A stretch of DNA of 64,000 bases, taken from assembly GCF_041296385.1 (NCBI RefSeq), contig NC_091014.1, forward strand, positions 51,664,078 through 51,728,077. Reading direction: 5' to 3'. The notes beneath the pieces are model-generated. The model ran no database searches, was not told the DNA's origin, and saw only the letters and a program-made list of their open reading frames with translations. Within the stretch, counting starts at the first letter, position 1. Each line of letters opens with the position of its first letter. Positions 12,021 through 23,199 of the stretch are shown piece after piece. A program made the translations under genes and the position numbers. This DNA comes from Aphelocoma coerulescens (Eukaryota > Chordata > Aves > Passeriformes > Corvidae).

Positions 12021-14285
12021 GCATTGGCCTGCCTCAGACACTCACTGAAAGAAAACTCATCCTTTCATGTGGGAAATGGGAAATAGCCTCCCTGCCTCGC
12101 ACATCTCCCCACCAGGCTTCAGCTGGATGAGTGTTTATGGAAGAACTGGTTTCCTCGCTCCCTGGCGACATGCCCCTTCCATCCGTGTGCTGCACCTGTG
12201 CAGGGCAGGTCTGGTGTGGGCGAGGCAGCAGGTGCGTTGCCCCTGCCGAGAAATGGTGTCTTCCTCAGGGGAAATATTAATAACCATTCCAACAGCCACC
12301 TTACCGACTGCTGGTTTAGTTCCATTGTAAACTTGCTTTTTTGTTACTGAGAAAACGCAACCTTTGCAAAAAGAAAAAAAGCCTCATAGAAAGCAGTTAC
12401 ATGTGTGGCAAACAGTAATATTTCAATGCAGCATCGCCTTTTTTGCTGCAAATTTTCTTTTTGCCTCTGCCTCTTCTGGCGTTTGAGAAGCGACTCTTGG
12501 GAGCTTTGTCAGCATCAGGCAGCTCACCTCTGAATTCTGATGTCACTGAGCTGCCAGATGGAAAGCCGAGGTTACATCGCGACAGCTAGTTGCATATGTG
12601 ATATGGGAACTAGTCTAGACAATACACCATTCAGGGTAAATATGTTTCTTCATTACAATGGTGTTATTCTGTATTTTATCTAACAGAAGACAGAGGATGC
12701 AAATGTGCATAAGTTAGTGATACCTTCTCAAAGTTGTAGCCTTTTGAATTACTGGAAATGAGACATTTAAGTTTATAAATATTATTTCCGTGTAAAAGGA
12801 AAAAATAACTATATTTCATAATGTCCAGAAAAGCCTCAGCATGATCAGAATATCTTGACTTTTTTCTAAGATTTTTCTTTTTCCATGGGTTCTCATATTT
12901 TTTGATGTGCATGTGCATGAACAATTAATTCAGGTTGTTCAGGTTTTAAGTTTGGAATGTCAGAAGTTGGGTAAGTTTTTAGTTGTATATGTTTGACCAC
13001 ATCGATGGAATTGTTAGGTCCTACTCATATTCAAGGATAATGATAAGGCAATTCAAGCTATTTATCCTATGCCAGAGATGGAACTGTAATATACATTGAG
13101 ACCGTGTTTAATAATAATTATCAAATGTATCTTAAAATGCACAATTTCAACTTCATATTTAGTAAATCCTTTTTTTAAATGAAAAAAAAACCCATAGTGT
13201 TTTAGTTTATGCTAAAAAATCTTTCTGTAAGAAAGCTGAATTTTTCTGTTACTGCTGTTTAAAACAGCAGGACTTGTTTAGTGTTTGGAGGTCTCACAGC
13301 TGAATTGAAAGCTAGTGTTTTGAGTTGTTGATAAAAACTGAAATCTCTTAACACTTGTGGGAAGTAAGAAAACATTATCGCAGCCTTGTTGCTCTGGCTG
13401 AGTTCCAGTCTTACAGTTTGACTAGTTTAATAATGTAAGTAGCTGTTAAAATTCAGTATAGAGAAAAAGATAAAACTCTCCTTGGAGAATCAGCTTAAGC
13501 TACATGTGCTAAATAGTGGCTGTTTCTAAGGGACTTGAGTTGCTTGTAAAAAGTCTTTTAGGAAAGACTTGTTTTACATTCTTCCATGTTCCAAAAAATG
13601 CAGTTATCTAGGCATAAAGTGATGAACATGTAAGGACAATTCTGTAAAGCCACCAGCAGATGAAATATCTTAGCTATGTAAATAGACTTGTCAGTCAGTT
13701 TTGTCCCATGAGGAATCCATTTTTCCCAAAAGGCATTGTAGCCTCATGGGAAAAAACCTTGAAAATTCGGTATGAAAAACAGGTTCATGAGCCAATGTCA
13801 GAGGAGGTATTACCCTCCTGAGGTAGAGAAGATACAAGATAACTACTTAATTTACTGTGACACAAAAGTGAGGAGAGCATAGTTCAAGTTTGTACATGGC
13901 ACTATCCATCATGTATACAATAAACAAGACCAATCGCTTTGAAACTGTACAGTGAGTTTACTCTGGTTTAAGAAGACTTTAACCGTATGGCTGGGTGTTT
14001 TTCTTAGGCATAGATACATACATGGGCTTAATGTTTTGCTCAATTTCAGAAGGCAGTTTGCAAAGGTGGGGGAGACTGGCCTCTGCGTTCAAGGCAGAAG
14101 TCATACTGCAGTCATGACAAAACACCAGTTTTCTGTTGGAATAGCAAAAAAGCAGAGGTATTGCATAGAATCTGAAAAAAGGAGAGTTTTCCAGCTGCCA
14201 TACCCAGGTAGGATCTCAGCGGTTTTTCTGATTCAACATTTTAACATCGCAGGAATTTAGTGATCGCCTAAAAATGCTCCTGCGC
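12021..14285. other. Sequence between the two CpG blocks
   Basis: No coding exon recognised. The part up to about 12600 is less AT-rich than its surroundings and contains a 9-bp inverted repeat (12518-12526 / 12547-12555). Further on are a 19-bp near-palindrome at 13252-13270 and a 10-bp inverted repeat at 13704-13713 / 13742-13751. The rest is plain AT-rich sequence. Confidence 0.45.
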
Positions 14286-14670
14286 ATTAAACACCTGTTC
14301 ATTCTCGCGGCTGTGCACCCGCACTCGTGGGCCAGCGCTGTTGTGCAGCTCCAGGTCTCAGACGGAAAGCCCTTGGCTTTCTGTTGCGCCGTTTGGAAAA
14401 TCCCGTTCGTTTAATGCGCGCCCCCGCGCTCGTGCCCGCGCCCGACGTCCGCCGCGTGGGGCTTGTTGCTGGGTAGGATTTAAGGAACTCCCGTCTGATT
14501 GGCTGCCGCGCGCCTGCCCGTCCGTCCCGCCGCGACGTGGGCTGCGGCCGGCAGGGCCCCGCGGGCGCCCCCTGGGGAGCGCTCGCAACACTGCCGGGCT
14601 CTGCCGCAGGGGAACGTGCCTCGCTCCCCAAACCGCGAACCGCAGTTCGGCATGCGGCGGGGACAAATAA
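14286..14670 (+). promoter_or_regulatory. ATF7IP: CpG island 2, likely ATF7IP promoter/first exon region
   Basis: The densest CpG stretch in the window, with repeated CGCGC, GCGGCC and CCGCG. It contains a CRE-like GACGTC (14444-14449) and an inverted CCAAT box GATTGG (14497-14502), a usual layout for a TATA-less housekeeping promoter. The start codon of ATF7IP sits seven bases inside a spliced exon at 24473, so a noncoding first exon must lie upstream, and this island is the best candidate for it. The exact start site and first splice donor are not visible; a GT after 'cactag' near 14722 is one possible donor. The long open frames on both strands here reflect GC content. Confidence 0.55.
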
Positions 14671-17600
14671 GCTGGAGGGGTTTTTAGTTACAGCTCACCT
14701 TGCTCTGCTGTGTGTTCACTAGGTGAAATAGGGCAGGATGGTGACGTAATTTTTTCTTAGAAAATGGCTTGTTTTTCTACTTACTCTCAGCTAACAGTAG
14801 CATAACTAACTTACAAGGGAGAAAAACTCAAATCGTCAGTGGTGGGCTAGAAGAACTATTATTTGCACATATGATAATGATGTGACCTCTGTTTTGTTTA
14901 TTACGTTTAAAAACAAAGGCACAGTTGTATGTGGAGCTCACTAGGCTGGTGGTGTGTATTCCATTCAGCCAGATCAGTAGATTTGTCTTAGTGGTAGAAA
15001 ACCAAATTATTGGCGTATTATTTTAGCACGTCTTCTATAAGAACAGGTCAAAACCAGTATTTTGTTTTTTCTTTGAAAATAGTTTTAAAATTTCTGACAA
15101 CTTATATCAAAATTGCTATGGAGGATTTCAACTGAAAACTGCTTTTTATGAATCACTACTTAAAAGGTAGGTTTTATTCACCACTTTCATTCTCTGGAAC
15201 TCTCCATCTAGAACACATTACTCATGACAATTTGCTGCTTCACTTTCTTTGATTTGCCTTTGCTTCATTTTAAGTAGGCTTGCACATTTGACTACTGATG
15301 TTCATGATCAGTGAACTTCACTTCCTCCATCTAGCTCTTGTGCTTTGGCAGATGTTTTATGGTTGCAGCACTTTTGGCTAGTGCTGCGTGCCTGCCAGGA
15401 GCCCTTTGCTGGTGCTGTTCTAGACCCATGATGTTATGCAAACCCCATTGTGCACTATTGTTTAGATTGCAGCTTTTCTCTCCCCCCCCCCTCCTTTTCC
15501 CATGACCTTCCCTTTGTCTGCTGCCTGTCACTAGGCAGGATTCAGGCAGCTCCTTGCTGATTGGCTTATAATTTTGAGCAGCTCATGGGCTGCTTACCTG
15601 AGCACATGATCATAGGCTGATCCATACCAGCTAATACAGTCCTTTCTTGCTTTAGAGCTGTGGTCTCTTTAGAGAGTAAGAATAATAAAAAAGTAGAGGG
15701 AAAACTTTTTAATTGGCTCAGAAAAGAGACCTTCCCATATTCCTAGCTGCACTGACACATTTTGTGTCATTTAGCACACACTTCGTCAAGAGAAAAATTT
15801 AGGATTTTGGAGAGAGGTGTCTAAAGATGTATTTATGTCTTACATGACTAAATATGTATTATTTTCAAGCTTAAAATGAAAAAGGAAGTTTCTGTATTTA
15901 AAGAAATGAGCACAATGTGTATGTTGGTCTGTCAAAATTATTGACTTAAATAAAATCAAAACAAATCAGCCCAAAGCCAACATGTAGGAGTTATTTTGTG
16001 CTGATGCACACAAAAGCCTTTCTTTGAAATAAAAGGTGCTCTTCCGTTGGCTTGGTGCCTGGGCCATTGGTTTTCTCCTTGTGACTTAGTCACATGATGA
16101 GTAAAAAAAGAAAACACCCAAGCATCAGGTGAGGGAAGTGTTTAACAAATGAAACTTCAACTTCATGTTAACTGTTAAGTATAAAGAGGGACTACCAAAA
16201 CACATTCATTTAGAATAGTAGTAGCTTATAATGTTTTATTTGTGCAAGACTGAATTCATATAACTTGCTCTGTTGCTCTCTGAAGGGCTGCACCTTTGCC
16301 CCTTTGAAAGACTGGAAACCAGTATTTTATCAGATGGTGACTGATTGGCTTACAGTGGTGTGACCAAGCCTGTCTGGCCTGGTTACCAATTGATTTGTTT
16401 CTCTTTCAGTCAGCTCTCTCATGAGATCTGTTCTTTGGCTGCACTGTGCTCCCTTGTGGGTATGGCTGGAAATGCTCTTAAGACCGGTCTGTCCTGGTAC
16501 AAGATATTTTGTTGTTAAAAGATGAACCAAAAACACTGGTTCGTCTCATCTATGCTTACAATTTTGTCACAGTAGTTTTTATTGACTATTTTTTGGTAGC
16601 TTGGATCAAATACTCTTTGGTTGCAGATAACTGTGGGATTGAGTGGGAAAATATGCATGAGTTACTCACATAACCATTTAACAACAGAATTTTGAGAAGC
16701 CTGTATTTCCTACAGGCTCTCTCTAGAACTGTGTTAGTGCTTTGTTTTTAACTAGATTTCAGATAACATTCTAAGATAAAAAGTAAACATAATTTTAAAA
16801 TATACTAGCAACTTGAGTTTGTTCATCTCATTTTGGTTTTTTTTGAAAAAAAACTATGGATGCATCAATATAAAGGGATTCTGATGTTTGAATTTTTTAA
16901 GGGTACTTTTCCTGGCAAATGTAAAAAGAAGTGTCTTTTATTTTTTTGTCTTACTCTATTGTTAAAAATATTACTGACAAACTGCTTAGATGACTAAGAA
17001 AATTAGAACAGAAAATATTAATTTATTTTAAGTTATATGGTTATTCAAGTGATGCACTTACAAATTTGATTTTAAGACATCTGTGAATGTTACATTAATC
17101 TGTTGGTGTATTTTCCGGTCATAGGAAAAGTAAGATTGAGAATTTTGTAATACATTTTGTAAATTCTGGGTAATGCTTATAAAAGAAAACACTCCAGTCT
17201 GGGAGATCAAACTACTTGCCTATAGTAATTTTGATGCAGAGGCCCTATTCTCTGTGCTATCTCAGGACTCTCACTAGCGGGTCACCTCTTAGGAGTACTT
17301 GGAATTTTTTGAGGTTAGCCAAGCCTGATTTTTTTTTTTTTTCCAAATTGACTTTACAAGATAAAAATCTGTAACAGCATGTGTGTTGGTTATAGGGGTT
17401 TATATGCATGGAATGTGAGTATGTCAGCATTCTATTACATGACAGTCTGATACGAGCTTTTATAATGATGTGAAAAGGTGTTCCTTCCGTTCTAAGTTCT
17501 TGGGAAGAAGGAAGGGATGTGCTTTCAAAAACTGCACTTGCACTTCTGAAACAGTAGAGATTTTTACATGCTTCTTGTACCTTCAGGTCTAAAATTCTTG

Positions 17601-18290
17601 CATTAAATGGTATTCTCTTCTGAAGGAATATGAAGAAAATGTATTTAGCATGTAGACAGCTCTGGTAAGGTGTTAACAGCTCACCTGGAGTTCATAATTC
17701 ATCTGACTGAAAATGGTAATGTGATGAGAACCCTTTTTCAAATCAAGTAAAGTGATGTTTCAGATCAGTGTTTCTGTAGGTGCTCTATTTTGCTCCCACT
17801 AGTGGCAATGCAGTAGTAGATAATCCAGTTTAGAAAATCTGAATAGTTCAGAATGGCAAAAAAATTGTCATAATGGTATTATTGAGAGTCCATAAATAGA
17901 CCTGATACAACTGTCTGTCAAGATTTGTTCATCTGCTCCTGAGATGTGAGTCAAAGTGCTAAGTACTATCAGTAACTCAAACCTGAGGATTCTAGATTAT
18001 GTGCGGAAAAGAACTGGGAAAAAGTGTAAGGGAAGGTCTGTGTTAAGTTAAAAGAAAATGCAAAAAATTGCTTTGTGCTTTGTCCCTCTTCTTGTCAGGT
18101 CATGTTAACTAAGTGTAAAAGAAGCCTTATAATTGTAGTGTGTGGTACATCATGATTGTGGGGTTCACAGTTTAATTCATATTGTACTTTAGAACAGATG
18201 TTCTTACCTTACAATGTAGAATGTTGTAGTTAGGATAAATGTTAAATAATTTACTTCACAAAAAAATTGTTCCAAATAAACTAGGAAAGA
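14671..18290. other. Gene-free sequence, probable ATF7IP intron 1
   Basis: AT-rich, with no recognised exon or clear transposon. A C-run near 15480 and several T-runs are the only low-complexity stretches. Confidence 0.5.
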
Positions 18291-18403
18291 TCCAGCAGGC
18301 CAAAATGATAGGAGCTAGAGCATGTGACCTGTGATGAGATGCTCAGGGAACCTGACAGCTTCAGTCTGCTGAAGAGAAGACTACAGGGCAATCTTAGGAC
18401 TGC
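18291..18403 (+). mobile_element. CR1 LINE internal fragment
   Basis: Sense-strand CR1 blocks in order: 'ggccaaaatgataggagctagagca', 'gatgctcagggaacctgaca' and 'ctgaagagaagactacaggg'. These correspond to the conserved region a few hundred bases before the CR1 3' end. Truncated at both sides. Confidence 0.75.
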
Positions 18404-18501
18404 CTAAATTAAACTTGTAGGTGAGATTGGCTACCAAATGGAGTGGATCCAAATTGTTATTTAGAGGCTGTGGCACCTGTGTTCTGAATTTTGCGGCTTG
18501 G

Positions 18502-18645
18502 TTCATAGAATTGTAAAATTGTTGAATATCCTGAGTTGTAAGGGACCCACAAGGATTGAGTCCAACTCCTCGCCTGGCACAGGACAACTCCAAGAATAAT
18601 TCCACCTGCCCAAGAGGGTTGTCCAAATGCTCTTTAACTTGTGGT
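18502..18645 (-). mobile_element. CR1 LINE 3'-end fragment
   Basis: Antisense CR1 terminus ('ttcatagaattgtaaaatt', 'aagggacccacaagg', 'gagtccaactcctcgcc') similar to the copy at 2263, suggesting the same subfamily. It lies about 100 bp from a sense CR1 fragment, so the two form a tail-facing pair. Confidence 0.8.
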
Positions 18646-19784
18646 TACACGAAACTGTCATTGACCTGAGCTAGTGTTGGCAGTAATCTTGCTTTCTTTT
18701 ACCAAAAAATTGTAAAATAGTTTATATGCCACCTGAAAAGACAAAGTGCAGTTTATTAATTAACTTCTTATGTCTGTAAATGAAAATGGATTGGGGGTTG
18801 ATGCAAAATGAATCATACTAAGTATTTAAAGTGCATCTTTTGTCTACTAGTTCTGCTGTGTCAGTGTTACAAACATTTGCTCATCTGATGCTTGTGGGGA
18901 AAAAAGTCATATAGAGGTAACTGCCTGATTATTTTCTCTTTTAATTCCCGTTAATACAATTTTTGCATGTTTTTGAGAAATTTAATAAAAGCTTATGCTT
19001 GATAGGAGTAACTTATGATGGTTTGTAGCTTCAGAAGACCTAAATTGGTTAGCATCAGCTGATTCAAGATCTTAGTTGTTGAGTTACATTTAGGATATAA
19101 GAACTTCCTTAGCTGCTTTCTGTTTCTGAACATTATTATATATAATCCTTTAAACCTAGGCCATTAAGCAAGACCACTTGCAAGCCCACTGGGGAAGAAT
19201 ATATTTTAAAAATCCCTATGGATTTGTTTTGTTTAATGGAAACAGATGAAATCAGGTTTTTTTGTATTTCGGCAAAATCATTATAGCTTTCTAGGTAATG
19301 CTGGATTTAACTCCATGAATTTATTTGATGAAATAAATTTTTTAACATCTTTCTTACATTTTTTATAAAAATTTTTATTTTTCTTAATATTTGTGTGGGT
19401 GGATGGAATGAATATAACTGTGTTGAAGGCAAACTCGCCAGTTTTCCTTGAAAGAAGTTTTTCTACAAGGTGCTGCAATACCTGTAGTTTTTACAGCTAC
19501 AAATAGTAAAATGTTATTGCAAACTGAATGAAAATGGTCTTAAAATCCAAGTTCATTTAACTATTGTATACATATGGAGAATGAAAGTTTATTTTATTTA
19601 TGCAGAAAAAAGTATCCTAATGATACATTGAGAAATTCTTTGCATATAATGAAGTTTCCTTAAAAGTGACTTGATATAAAAATCTTGTTATTTACCCCCG
19701 TTCTTAATTCTGTTTGAAACTCATGAAATTAAATATTTATAGAAAGATGGAAATATTCTTGATCCATCAATTTACATTTATTTT
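18646..19784. other. Gene-free sequence before the ERV
   Basis: AT-rich probable intron 1 sequence with no recognised exon or element, ending at the 4-bp target duplication of the ERV. Confidence 0.5.
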
Positions 19785-19788
19785 TACC

Positions 19789-20229
19789 TGTGAGAGATGA
19801 GGTGATATTTTGCTGAAGCCAAAAGGTTATTAAGTTAAGGAATGAAAGTTGTTGGTTATATGTGTTGTTGTTTGTGGTTTGGATTTGTTCTGGTTATTTG
19901 TTGGGTGTTGCTGTGAGCTGGGAGAGGGGTGGGGTTGAAGACCTGACTGAAAAGGAGGTAGGATGAGAGGGGAGGAGACAGAAAAGTAGGCAGTCGGGAG
20001 AGAATGTAAATTCCTGAGTACCCAGCCAATGGGAAGGGGGACAGGGACCACATGGGTGGGGAAAGGGTATCAAATGTAGCCATTTTGTTGGAGAGTGTGT
20101 GCATCTGGCTCTGGGAGGAGAGAGACAAATACTTGGCTCAGCTGAATCATTACTAATAAGCAGTTTTCTTTTGCTTCGATGACTTTGTGCCCATTTAATT
20201 GTATCTAAAAGTTAGTTAATTTTTTAACA
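19789..20229 (+). repeat. 5' LTR of the ERV
   Basis: 441 bp, beginning TGTGAGAG and ending TTTTTAACA, directly after the TACC duplication and three bases before the primer-binding site. It contains a CCAAT box (20026-20030) and a variant polyadenylation hexamer AATAAG (20155-20160) followed by GT-rich sequence. No canonical TATA box was found. Its last 39 bases match, with a few changes and one gap, the 38-base stub that ends the element at 24108. Confidence 0.85.
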
Positions 20230-20232
20230 ATC

Positions 20233-20250
20233 TGGGGACTCATCCGGGAT
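20233..20250 (+). other. Retroviral primer-binding site, proline-tRNA type
   Basis: The 18-mer TGGGGACTCATCCGGGAT follows the LTR by three bases. It differs from the standard proline-tRNA primer site at two positions, both G to A. This supports a gamma-like class I provirus. Confidence 0.85.
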
Positions 20251-20676
20251 CCTTGGCCTCTGATCCTGCGAAGTAGGACAACAGGAGGAGGGGAAGGTGC
20301 ACCCTGCTGATTTCAGCATCCCCAACCCATTGTTGTGCCCTGGGAGGGCTGCAGGTGAGACCCAGACAGGGGACTCTCAAAGCAAAAAAGGGGAGAGGAA
20401 AGGTAGAGAGAAAGAAAAATCAGAGAAAGAGCAGAGTTCACGTGCAGCAGCTGGTAACACCTGTGCACAGGCCCAGGTAGGAAACTGGCTGTTGAGTATT
20501 ACCTGGGCATCTCGGAGAAGCAGGACTGAGTGGGTGTGTTTGATATGCAGAATTGCCTGTGAAGCGAGTGTGGAGTCCTTCTAACTGCAGTGCCGTTATC
20601 CTGCGAGGGGTGTGGCCAGTGAAGGGACAAAACGAGTGGTTTTGAGAGAAAGAAGTCCTGCAGGGAGTACTAGGAA

Positions 20677-22011
20677 ATGGGCACCAGCTGCAGCAGGAAG
20701 GTCAGGAGGAGTGGAGAGGGATGAAAGTGCTCCACTCTGAGCATACATCTGGACAGTCCCTTAGGGGGAGGATGCTCAGGAACTGAGGACAAGAAAAACT
20801 GGCTTGTACTCAGGGGAAGGATCATGGAAAAATGATCTGGTGTTGTATGTTTGAATGGACGAAGGAGCCTATTAGGCCAGACCTATTGTACTGCCTGAGG
20901 TATGGGTCGTTGGACGAATGGGTATGTCAGGCACTAAATTTTTATGTGAACACAAAAGAACCTCAGAAGATAGAAGAGAGGAGGGACTATGCTGCTTGCT
21001 GGAGAAAATATTCATCCATATTTGTGACCAAGAGCTTAATGGAGCTTAAAGGGGAGAGAAGGAGGGAAAAATGGGACCCCTTAGACCACCTGCCCCCTCC
21101 CTATGTGCCTGACAGGGGGACCGGATGGTCTAAATTTAGAGGAAGAAGCAGCAGAGCAGCAAAGGGGCGATAATGGCAGGGGCTGATCCCCATAAAATGG
21201 CAGATCCACATGGTAGGGCTGGTCCCCCTAAACTAGCGGATCTGCGTGGTGGGCCTGGTCCCCACAAAATGGCGGGCCCATGTAGTGGGGCTGGTTTTAC
21301 TGAAGCAATAAAATCTCAAAATAGGACAGACCAGCTGTCACAGAGAACAAGGACTGCAGAGCTAGCACAATTAAAGAGAGATGTCCAAAATTTCCCCTTC
21401 CCACTTTCAAGTATCACCTCGGATGCTAACACAAATATGTCCATGTTTCCCCTGAGAGAGGTATCTGTGTGTGGAACACAAGAAGGGGTAGAGTTTGTTA
21501 ATGTACTTTTAAACAGTGTTGAAGAAAGAGAATTTAAAAGGAAAATGAGTACTATATTAAAGGACCCCTTGGGGATAGGAGAGCAGCTGGATCAATTCTT
21601 AGGCTCAACTATTTGCATCTGGGAGGAAATGCAATTTATTTTAGGAGTTCTATTTACCCCAGAAGGAAGACAAATTATAAGAATTGCAGGAATAAAAATA
21701 TGGGAGAGAAAAAATCCACTCGATGTTCAAGGGGAATACCTGGTGAACAGAAATTCCCCTACTAAGACCTAATTGGGATCAGAATACAATTGAAGGAATA
21801 ATATGTCCAATTATAGAAGATTGGCCATAAGGAAAATGAAAGAGGTAGCATGAAAAGGACAGAATTGTAAAAAGGCATTTGAAAATAAAGAACAGCAGGA
21901 TGAGCTGCCCACTGCCTGGTTACAAAGGCTCAGAAAGAATATGCAGCAGTATTCTGTAATAGATCTTAAAAGTGTTGCATGCGGAGAACTACTGAAAGTA
22001 AGTCTTGTTAT
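20677..22011 (+). pseudogene. gag: ERV gag (matrix to capsid), broken
   Basis: The probable gag start is the ATG at 20677, which opens with Met-Gly (an N-myristoylation context), but that frame soon hits a stop. A matrix-like section continues from about 20832 in another frame and carries a PPPY late-budding motif (21093-21104) before a stop at 21171. Capsid follows in a third frame (about 21173-21772), recognised by the FPLREV-type start near 21445 and the DPLGIGEQLDQFLG block near 21570, both typical of gamma-type capsid. It ends in a stop, then more capsid-like sequence continues until a solo LTR interrupts it at 22012. Known family role: the virion structural polyprotein. This copy cannot encode one. 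Confidence 0.85.
21181..21294 (+). repeat. 36-bp tandem repeat in ERV gag
   Basis: Three imperfect 36-bp units (21181-21216, 21217-21252, 21253-21288) and the first six bases of a fourth. Each unit carries a core of the form CTGRTCCCC followed 6-7 bases later by an A-rich step and GGCRGRYC. The unit is a multiple of three, so the array encodes three 12-residue Gly/Pro/Asp-rich units without changing frame. It lies between the late-domain region and capsid, where gamma-type gag varies in length. Confidence 0.8.
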
Positions 22012-22732
22012 TGTGGTGATGCAATACCTTTATTGTATTTTTATATAAGTTTTCTGTACACCAGTGGTTCATCCCTACCTTCCCCACTCCTATTCCCAGT
22101 TGGTTTGCCCCAGACCCAAGTGGCTCCCTTGGTGCTCCCTACATGGTTGTTCTCCTCCCCTTGTTCTAGTTCTTTCCCTATCAATCACTCAAACCCCTCC
22201 TGTTGTTCCCGAAGGTTCAGTGTCCATCACCTGAAACCTCCCAATTTACCCTTATATGGTCCCCATCAATCCCCTGAGACCCTACCCCTCTGGATACCTC
22301 CCCCTTTGGAAATCCCCTAAACCTTGATGCCCCATTGGGGCATGTGATCCCTTTCCCTCCTCCCCTTGAGGCTATTGGCCTAAGGAAATGTCTATCCTCA
22401 TCCATATCCCTCTCTTAGATATTTCTATTGGTCCCCAGTTAAGCCATCCCCATTGTAACACCTCCCTTTATAAGAGGTTCCCTGGAGCTGCTCGAGGCTT
22501 GTCTCCTGGGAGTTGCTTCCAATGAACTTGGATTATCCTGTGTGGCAAGCCTCCTTGCTACTTTTTAGTAGCAAGTTCGCTGACAGCCACTGTGCCTGGA
22601 GCTTCAGTTCCCCGGGGCAGAGCTGAACTCCTGAGGAGCAGCTTTAAAGCCAAGAGCCTCCAGCTGCTCCCCACTCCTGTTGCATACCGCTGGAGCTAGC
22701 CTGGGCAGTGGTCAGTGGCGGTCATTGCGACA
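22012..22732 (+). mobile_element. Solo LTR nested in ERV gag (class II-like)
   Basis: 721 bp beginning TGTGGTGATG and ending CATTGCGACA, with imperfect terminal inverted repeats (TGT/ACA ends). It is flanked by TGTTAT (22006-22011) and TGTTAC (22733-22738), a 6-bp target duplication with one mismatch. The C/T-rich body has inverted CCAAT boxes (ATTGG at 22374-22378 and 22427-22431), then a TATA-like CTTTATAAG (22466-22474), consistent with a + strand LTR promoter. Gag-like coding sequence stops exactly at its left edge and resumes exactly at its right edge in the same frame. It carries no internal viral genes, so it is the product of LTR-LTR recombination. The 6-bp duplication points to an alpha/beta (class II) family, unlike its host element. 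Confidence 0.85.
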
Positions 22733-23090
22733 TGTTACCAAAGCATGGCTAGGCATAAAGAAAAAATTGGAAAAAATAGAGGATTGGAGTGATAAAGAAT
22801 TAAGTGAATTGTTGAGGGAAGCTCAGAAAGTTCATGTTAGAAGGGATGATGAAAAACAGAGAAATAAAACCAAGTTAATGGTGGCCACTGTAGATGAAAT
22901 ACTAAAATGACAAACTGGGAATGAGGCTGGAAGAGGCAGAGGAGTGGCCAAGGGAAGCCTTTGGTCTGATGTTAGGAGATCCCAGGGAGGAAGATGGGGG
23001 ATGACCACCTCACAGACAGGTCCCAAGAAATGTTTCTAGTGTGGAAAAGTGGGACATTTTAAAAGAGAGTGCCCAGAACTACACAGAGGT
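22733..23090 (+). pseudogene. gag: ERV gag (capsid end and nucleocapsid), broken
   Basis: Resumes the capsid C-terminus after the nested LTR. The segment rich in charged residues (KLEKIEDW, LLREAQKV, RRDDEKQ) is typical of the gamma-type capsid/nucleocapsid border. A TGA interrupts it at 22908. A single CCHC zinc knuckle follows at 23031-23072 with its Cys, Cys, His, Cys spacing intact, but a TAG (23037-23039) sits between the first two cysteines. In the family the knuckle binds genomic RNA; here it cannot be made as part of gag. Confidence 0.8.
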
Positions 23091-23199
23091 TAAAACTTTC
23101 CAAATGATGGAATCAGGAGCATATGCACAAGACTGGGGGTGTCAGGGTGCTCTTTTTGTCGTCCAGATACCATGAAGAGCCCTTGAAAAATTTAAAAGT

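Noticed and set aside
11631..12086. 151-codon open frame across CpG block 1
   Set aside because: Runs from AT-rich flank into the GC-rich block with no recognisable domain. Low stop-codon density in GC-rich DNA explains it, and overlapping frames are open on the other strand.
14299..14722. Several overlapping 60-110-codon frames on both strands in CpG island 2
   Set aside because: Typical of CpG islands; Arg/Pro/Ala-rich, no conserved motif, mutually overlapping.
22680..22910. 76-codon frame starting within the nested LTR
   Set aside because: Its first part is LTR end and the rest is gag remnant; an artefact of the insertion, not a gene.
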